A stretch of 64,000 nucleotides of DNA, from positions 19,990-83,989 of the forward strand of contig JANOQN010000024.1 of the NCBI GenBank assembly GCA_031422315.1, given 5' to 3'. Below are positions 59,971 to 64,000 of this stretch, in pieces (position 1 is the stretch's first letter; each line of letters begins with the position of its first letter). The position numbers and the translations under genes are program-made. Origin of the DNA: JANNYA01 sp031422315. GTDB lineage: Bacteria > Pseudomonadota > Gammaproteobacteria > Xanthomonadales > SZUA-5. The notes beneath the pieces are model-generated. The model was not told where the DNA came from, made no database searches, and saw nothing but the letters and a program-made list of their open reading frames with translations.

Positions 59971-62136
59971 ATGCGTTTTGTAAGCTTGCAGCGTGTAGCT
60001 GCCAAAACCCGCACGCAAGTTAAAAACTCTGGCGCGGCATTTGAAAACATCCGCTATCAGATCGCACGCGCGCTGACGCTCAGCAAGCGCGCACTCGCTA
60101 GCATTCGCTCGCGTGGCATTGCGGCCACCTGGGCAAAAATTGCTGGCACTTTGTTTCGCCCTCATGCTGCGTTTGCCGCCTCCTTGCAGCTGCCCGCAAG
60201 AAGGTCAGCATTTGTGCCGTTTGCAATCGACTCGATCAAACCCGATGCCAGCTTGCAGGTATCGATCATCATTCCGGTATTCAATAAGTTTGATTACACC
60301 GATGTGTGCCTTCGAAGTTTGCAAAATACGGCGGCCAAACTAAGCTTCGAAGTCATTGTGGTGGACGATTGCTCAAGCGATGCTAGCTGGGCAAATTTGC
60401 AGCAAATCAATGGCATAACTACGCATCGCAACGCTGCAAATTTAGGGTTTATTGGCAGTTGCAACGCCGGTTTAGCGCTCGCGAAAGCAGAGTTCGTGGT
60501 GTTTCTCAATAACGACACTGCTGTGCAGCCAGGTTGGTTGGAAGCGCTAGTCGATACCTTCGCTAGCCACCCAGACGCAGGTTTGGTCGGTGCGAAACTA
60601 GTGTACCCAGATGGCCGTTTGCAAGAATGTGGCGGCATTGTTTTCCAAGATGGTAATGCTTGGAACTACGGACGCTTTGAAGCGCCTAGCGATGGTCAAT
60701 TTTGCTATGTGCGCGAAGTTGACTACTGTTCCGGCGCGGCAATTATGCTTAGACGCGCGCTGCTGAATGAACTTTGTGGATTCGATAGTTACTATGCGCC
60801 AGCCTATTATGAGGACACCGATCTGGCCTTCAAAGTGCGCGCTGCAGGCTTTAAGGCCTACGTGCAACCGCAAGCGATAGTCGTGCATTTTGAAGGCATC
60901 AGCTCCGGCACTGATATCAGTGCTGGCATCAAGCGTTTCCAAGCTATCAACAAGCTCAAATTTTTCGAGCGCTGGCAAAGCGTTCTGCTCACGCATTCTA
61001 AAGCGCCACCGGACGTTTCGATCACGCTGGCGCGCGAACATCGGGCAATTAAGCGCGTGTTGGTGGTCGATGCCACCACGCCGATGCCGGATCAAGATTC
61101 GGGCTCGCTGCGCATGTTTAATCTGTTGGTGCTGTTGAAATCAGAAGGCCATGCGGTCACTTTTTTTTGCGAAGGCAGGGCGCATCACCCAGCTTATGCG
61201 CTGGCGCTACAGCAAGCGGGTGTCGAGGTTCTCTACGCGCCTTTTATGCCGAATGAAGCGCGCTTTTTGAGCCAGCGCGGTAATGAATTTGATGCGGTTA
61301 TTCTATCGCGGCATTACGTGGCCACGCCGCTGCTGCGGCTCGTGCGCAAACACTGCCCACGCGCAAAAGTGATCTTTGACACGGTTGATTTGCACTTCCT
61401 GCGCGAACGTCGACAAGCCGCGCTTAGCCATGATGCTAGCCTACTGCGGCAAAGCCAAAGCACCGAGCGCGCCGAACGTGCGCTGATTGAAAGCTGTGAT
61501 TTGACCTGGGTGGTGTCACATGTCGAACAAAGCCTGCTGCAAGCTAAAATGCCGAAGGCGCGCGTCGCCATACTCAGCAATATTCACGATATTCCTGGGC
61601 GTCTACATGGCTACGCGGATCGGCAAAACCTGCTGTTTATTGGCGGCTTTCAGCACCCGCCGAATGTGGATGCCGTGCTGTGGTTTGTGCAAAGTATTTT
61701 ACCGCTCGTTAATTGCACGCTGCCCGAGCTGAAGCTGCAAGTAGTCGGTGGCAAAATGCCGAGCGCAATCACCCAGCTTGCTAGTGCAAACGTCGAAATT
61801 TTGGGATTCGTACCCGATATTGCACCGCTATTGCGATCGGCAAAGCTCAGCATTGCCCCGCTGCGCTACGGTGCGGGTGTCAAAGGCAAAGTCAATATGT
61901 CGATGGCACACGGATTGCCGGTAGTTGCCACCAGCGCCGCCACCGAAGGCATGCACTGCCAGCACGATGTGGACGTGCTAATTGCAGATCACCCAGAAGG
62001 GTTCGCCGCTGCAATTTTGCGCGCCTATTCCGATCCTGCGCTGTGGCTGAGTTTGAGCGACGCAGGTATAGACAATGTCACGCAGCATTTTTCGATTGAA
62101 GTCGCGAGATTGGCGGTTCGTGAGGCGCTTGGGTAG
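59971..62136 (+). CDS. Dual-domain glycosyltransferase (GT2 plus GT4)
   Basis: A 721-residue protein. After about 80 residues of basic leader the GT2 domain (about 88-340) has VSIIIPVFNKFDYTDVCLRSL, VVDDCSSDASW, VVFLNNDTAVQPGW, CSGAAIMLRRALL and YYEDTDLAFKVRAAG. The C-terminal GT-B domain (about 365-721) has LLFIGGFQHPPNVDAVLWFV and SIAPLRYGAGVKGKVNMSMAHGLPVVAT, a family 4 donor-site signature. Such fusions are common in O-antigen and capsule clusters and could make two linkages. It follows the acyltransferase gene by three bases, so the cluster is one transcript from about 57 kb. Confidence 0.92.
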   Translation: MRFVSLQRVAAKTRTQVKNSGAAFENIRYQIARALTLSKRALASIRSRGIAATWAKIAGTLFRPHAAFAASLQLPARRSAFVPFAIDSIKPDASLQVSIIIPVFNKFDYTDVCLRSLQNTAAKLSFEVIVVDDCSSDASWANLQQINGITTHRNAANLGFIGSCNAGLALAKAEFVVFLNNDTAVQPGWLEALVDTFASHPDAGLVGAKLVYPDGRLQECGGIVFQDGNAWNYGRFEAPSDGQFCYVREVDYCSGAAIMLRRALLNELCGFDSYYAPAYYEDTDLAFKVRAAGFKAYVQPQAIVVHFEGISSGTDISAGIKRFQAINKLKFFERWQSVLLTHSKAPPDVSITLAREHRAIKRVLVVDATTPMPDQDSGSLRMFNLLVLLKSEGHAVTFFCEGRAHHPAYALALQQAGVEVLYAPFMPNEARFLSQRGNEFDAVILSRHYVATPLLRLVRKHCPRAKVIFDTVDLHFLRERRQAALSHDASLLRQSQSTERAERALIESCDLTWVVSHVEQSLLQAKMPKARVAILSNIHDIPGRLHGYADRQNLLFIGGFQHPPNVDAVLWFVQSILPLVNCTLPELKLQVVGGKMPSAITQLASANVEILGFVPDIAPLLRSAKLSIAPLRYGAGVKGKVNMSMAHGLPVVATSAATEGMHCQHDVDVLIADHPEGFAAAILRAYSDPALWLSLSDAGIDNVTQHFSIEVARLAVREALG

Positions 62137-62254
62137 GTCTAAGCCTCACGGCGATAAAGCCGAAAGTAGCTTTGTAATCACCAGCCACCTAAACCCGTCG
62201 CAAAACACTCGAATTTAGGTAAAACTCCGGCTCTGTCGCCTGCTGAGTCGAATC

Positions 62255-63859
62255 ATGTCCAAAGCTGCATCCGCTGATGCCAACAACTTGAAAAAGCCTT
62301 CTGACCGGCTGGTAATTACCGCCTCAAGCCTGGGCACAATGTTCGAGTGGTACGATTTTTTCTTGTATGGCACCTTAGCGATGCTGCTCGGTAGCTTGTT
62401 TTTCCCTTCGGAAAATCCGACTGCAGCGCTGCTTGCTTCACTTGCTACCTTTGGCGCAGGTTTTGGCGTGCGGCCACTCGGTGCGGTGTTGTTTGGCGTG
62501 CTGGGCGATAAAGTCGGGCGCAAAACCACGTTTTTAGTCACGCTGACGCTGATGGGGCTATCGACTGCCGCTGTTGGGCTGCTGCCCACCTACGCCACTG
62601 CGGGTATTTGGGCACCGATATTACTGGTTAGCCTAAGGCTGTTGCAGGGCTTGGCGCTGGGCGGTGAATATGGCGGCGCAGCGGTGTACGTGGCCGAGCA
62701 CGCGCCGCCCGGCAAGCGCGGGTTTTACACGGGTTGGATTCAAGCCTCGGTGGTTGGCGGTTTTGTGCTCAGCCTAGGCGTAGTGGCAGCGGTGCGGCTG
62801 TCGATGAGCCAGCAGGCGTTTGAAGCGTGGGGCTGGCGCATTCCGTTTTTGCTGTCGATTATCATGCTAGCAATTTCCTTGTATGTGCGGCTCAAGCTGC
62901 GCGAAAGTCCGGTTTTTCAAGCGATGAAGGCCAAAGGCGAAACCGCAAAAGCGCCGCTAAAAGAATCGTTTTCGACTTGGCGCAAAACTGGCACGATTAT
63001 CGCCGCCATGATTGGCATCGCAGCGGGATTCACCGTGATTTGGTACACCGCGCAGTTCGCCACACTCGGGTTATTGAAGCAAGTCGCACTATTGGATGAT
63101 CTAACCGCCACCGGCGTGAACGCCGTCGCGCAAATTGCAGCGATGCCGTTTTGCATTCTGTTTGGCGCGCTGAGCGATCGCATTGGCCGCAAAAAAGTCA
63201 TGCTGACCGGCTATGCGCTGACGCTGTTACTGCTATTTCCGCTGTTCAAACAAATCACCCATTACGCCAACCCCGAGTTAAGCGCGGCTATGGCAGCGGC
63301 ACCGGTGCGCATCACGGGCCAGGACTGCGTATTTGACGTCTGGGCGAAAAAACAGGCCACGCCCTGTGCACAAGCGCTGAGCTTTTTGACTACGCGCGGC
63401 ATTGCTTATGCAGTTCTTGCCGAGCCTGCCACCACAAACGCTGCGGGCGTAACGATAAAAGTCGGCGATCAAGCGATTCAAGGATTTGATGCGGCAATCC
63501 TCAGCGCTGCGCTCAGCGAAGCTGGCTACCCGAGCAAATCAAACCCCGCTACGCGTAATTTAGTGCTGACGGTGCTCTGTATATTCGCGCTTTCACTGCT
63601 GTCTGCCATGACTTATGCGCCGGTAGCGGCTTATATGGTTGAGCTTTTTCCGGCACGGGTGCGCTATACCAGCATGAGTATTCCTTACCATGTTGGCACG
63701 GGATATTTCGGCGGCTTTTTACCATTAGTGAGCAGCTACATGGCGGCAAAGAGCGGCGATCCTTTTGCTGGGCTTTATTATACGCTGAGCGTTGTTGCCG
63801 TGGCTTTTGTGGTTTGTCTGTTATTTCTACCAGAAACGCATAGGCGGTCGATTGATTGA
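62255..63859 (+). CDS. MFS transporter of the metabolite:H+ symporter family
   Basis: A 534-residue, 12-helix transporter. GTMFEWYDFFLYGTLAMLLG in helix 1, RPLGAVLFGVLGDKVGRK (the loop 2-3 motif) and LQGLALGGEYGGAAVYVAEHAP in helix 4 are typical of the MHS group (ProP, ShiA, KgtP). The family usually has about 430-460 residues; the extra length comes from a segment of about 95 residues (about 340-435), between helices 8 and 9, with two cysteines (DCVFDVWAKKQATPC). It is probably periplasmic. The substrate cannot be assigned. Confidence 0.92.
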   Translation: MSKAASADANNLKKPSDRLVITASSLGTMFEWYDFFLYGTLAMLLGSLFFPSENPTAALLASLATFGAGFGVRPLGAVLFGVLGDKVGRKTTFLVTLTLMGLSTAAVGLLPTYATAGIWAPILLVSLRLLQGLALGGEYGGAAVYVAEHAPPGKRGFYTGWIQASVVGGFVLSLGVVAAVRLSMSQQAFEAWGWRIPFLLSIIMLAISLYVRLKLRESPVFQAMKAKGETAKAPLKESFSTWRKTGTIIAAMIGIAAGFTVIWYTAQFATLGLLKQVALLDDLTATGVNAVAQIAAMPFCILFGALSDRIGRKKVMLTGYALTLLLLFPLFKQITHYANPELSAAMAAAPVRITGQDCVFDVWAKKQATPCAQALSFLTTRGIAYAVLAEPATTNAAGVTIKVGDQAIQGFDAAILSAALSEAGYPSKSNPATRNLVLTVLCIFALSLLSAMTYAPVAAYMVELFPARVRYTSMSIPYHVGTGYFGGFLPLVSSYMAAKSGDPFAGLYYTLSVVAVAFVVCLLFLPETHRRSID

Positions 63860-63920
63860 GCTTCAGTAGAGTCGAAGCATGACGCAGTAGCCTAAGCCCC
63901 GATTCCACACCCCGCTCATC

Positions 63921-63953
63921 GAACCGGACGTGCGGTTTTCCCGCATCCGGCTC
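63921..63953 (-). mobile_element. Group II intron domain V-like hairpin at the right edge
   Basis: On the minus strand the 33 bases begin GAGCCGGATGCGG, pass through GAAAA and end CGCACGTCCGGTTC. This fits the domain V consensus, with the catalytic AGC triad, two stacked helices and the terminal CGGTTC; domain V is usually 34 bases. The following bases (GATGAGCGGGG) are those I recall after domain V in bacterial introns. The intron body, and any reverse transcriptase, would lie to the right of the window, and its 3' end within about 60 bases after the MFS stop. Only a fragment can be seen. Confidence 0.6.
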
Positions 63954-64000
63954 TCCGAGTTGATTCATTGAAAAGTTATCGGTAGTCGTCATCGTTTCGC

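Noticed and set aside
63549..63992. Leftward open frame containing GEPDAGKPHVRFDERG
   Set aside because: It runs antisense through the MFS gene; the recognisable peptide is a translation of the intron domain V region.

Overview
The window looks like chromosomal DNA of a proteobacterium, most likely a betaproteobacterium. That rests on a tatA-tatB-tatC operon, an IlvA with a long C-terminal regulatory part, a Crp/Fnr regulator, an LpqC-type PHB depolymerase esterase preceded by a ribbon-helix-helix protein, and dispersed repeats of the 'GTCATTCCCGCG' and 'CCCTCTCCC' kinds. No rRNA, tRNA, CRISPR array, prophage or integrase was found. Base composition looks moderately GC-rich throughout, with no obvious island. 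The taxonomic call is an inference from gene content.

Layout. 1-2.5 kb: the N-terminal part of a CHASE3-PAS sensor protein (cut by the left edge) and a FitAB-like toxin-antitoxin pair with a clear palindromic operator. 2.6-9.3 kb: a leftward set of a MgtE-type Mg2+ channel without its N domain, a Ca2+-type P-type ATPase, and a Pat-like acyl-CoA synthetase/acetyltransferase fusion. 9.4-9.7 kb: a 220-bp nested palindrome. 9.7-14.3 kb: a complete agmatine deiminase operon (putrescine carbamoyltransferase, antiporter, agmatine deiminase, carbamate kinase), which converts agmatine to putrescine and makes ATP; it is the main metabolic highlight. 14.3-20.8 kb: a ribbon-helix-helix regulator with a PHB depolymerase-like esterase, a glycine-zipper protein, a large KatE-type catalase and a REC-PAS-GGDEF protein.

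20.8-30.1 kb is a leftward run: quinone reductase, M23 peptidase, alpha/beta hydrolase, a three-part ABC exporter (ATPase, double FtsX permease, HlyD-type adaptor) and a YoaK-like membrane protein, preceded by two separate membrane proteins. 30.3-36.9 kb holds a PRC-barrel protein, a VapBC pair, and a second leftward run from an FMN reductase through small membrane proteins to a MacAB-like exporter. 37-42 kb holds a secreted metzincin protease, a decayed beta-propeller gene, tatABC with a downstream hydrolase, and a 179-bp tandem repeat. 42.2-49.4 kb is a tightly overlapped signalling operon (CheB-CheR-PAS fusion, hybrid histidine kinase, REC-PAS regulator, Crp-like regulator). 49.5-55 kb holds a hydrolase, ilvA, a DUF937-OmpA protein, a surface lipoprotein and rpoZ. 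55.1-62.1 kb is a surface glycan cluster with three multi-domain glycosyltransferases and an acyltransferase. An MFS transporter and what looks like domain V of a group II intron close the window.

Start codons were moved inward from the longest open frame where a Shine-Dalgarno sequence, signal peptide or family alignment supported it. Family assignments come from motif recognition; no database search was run.
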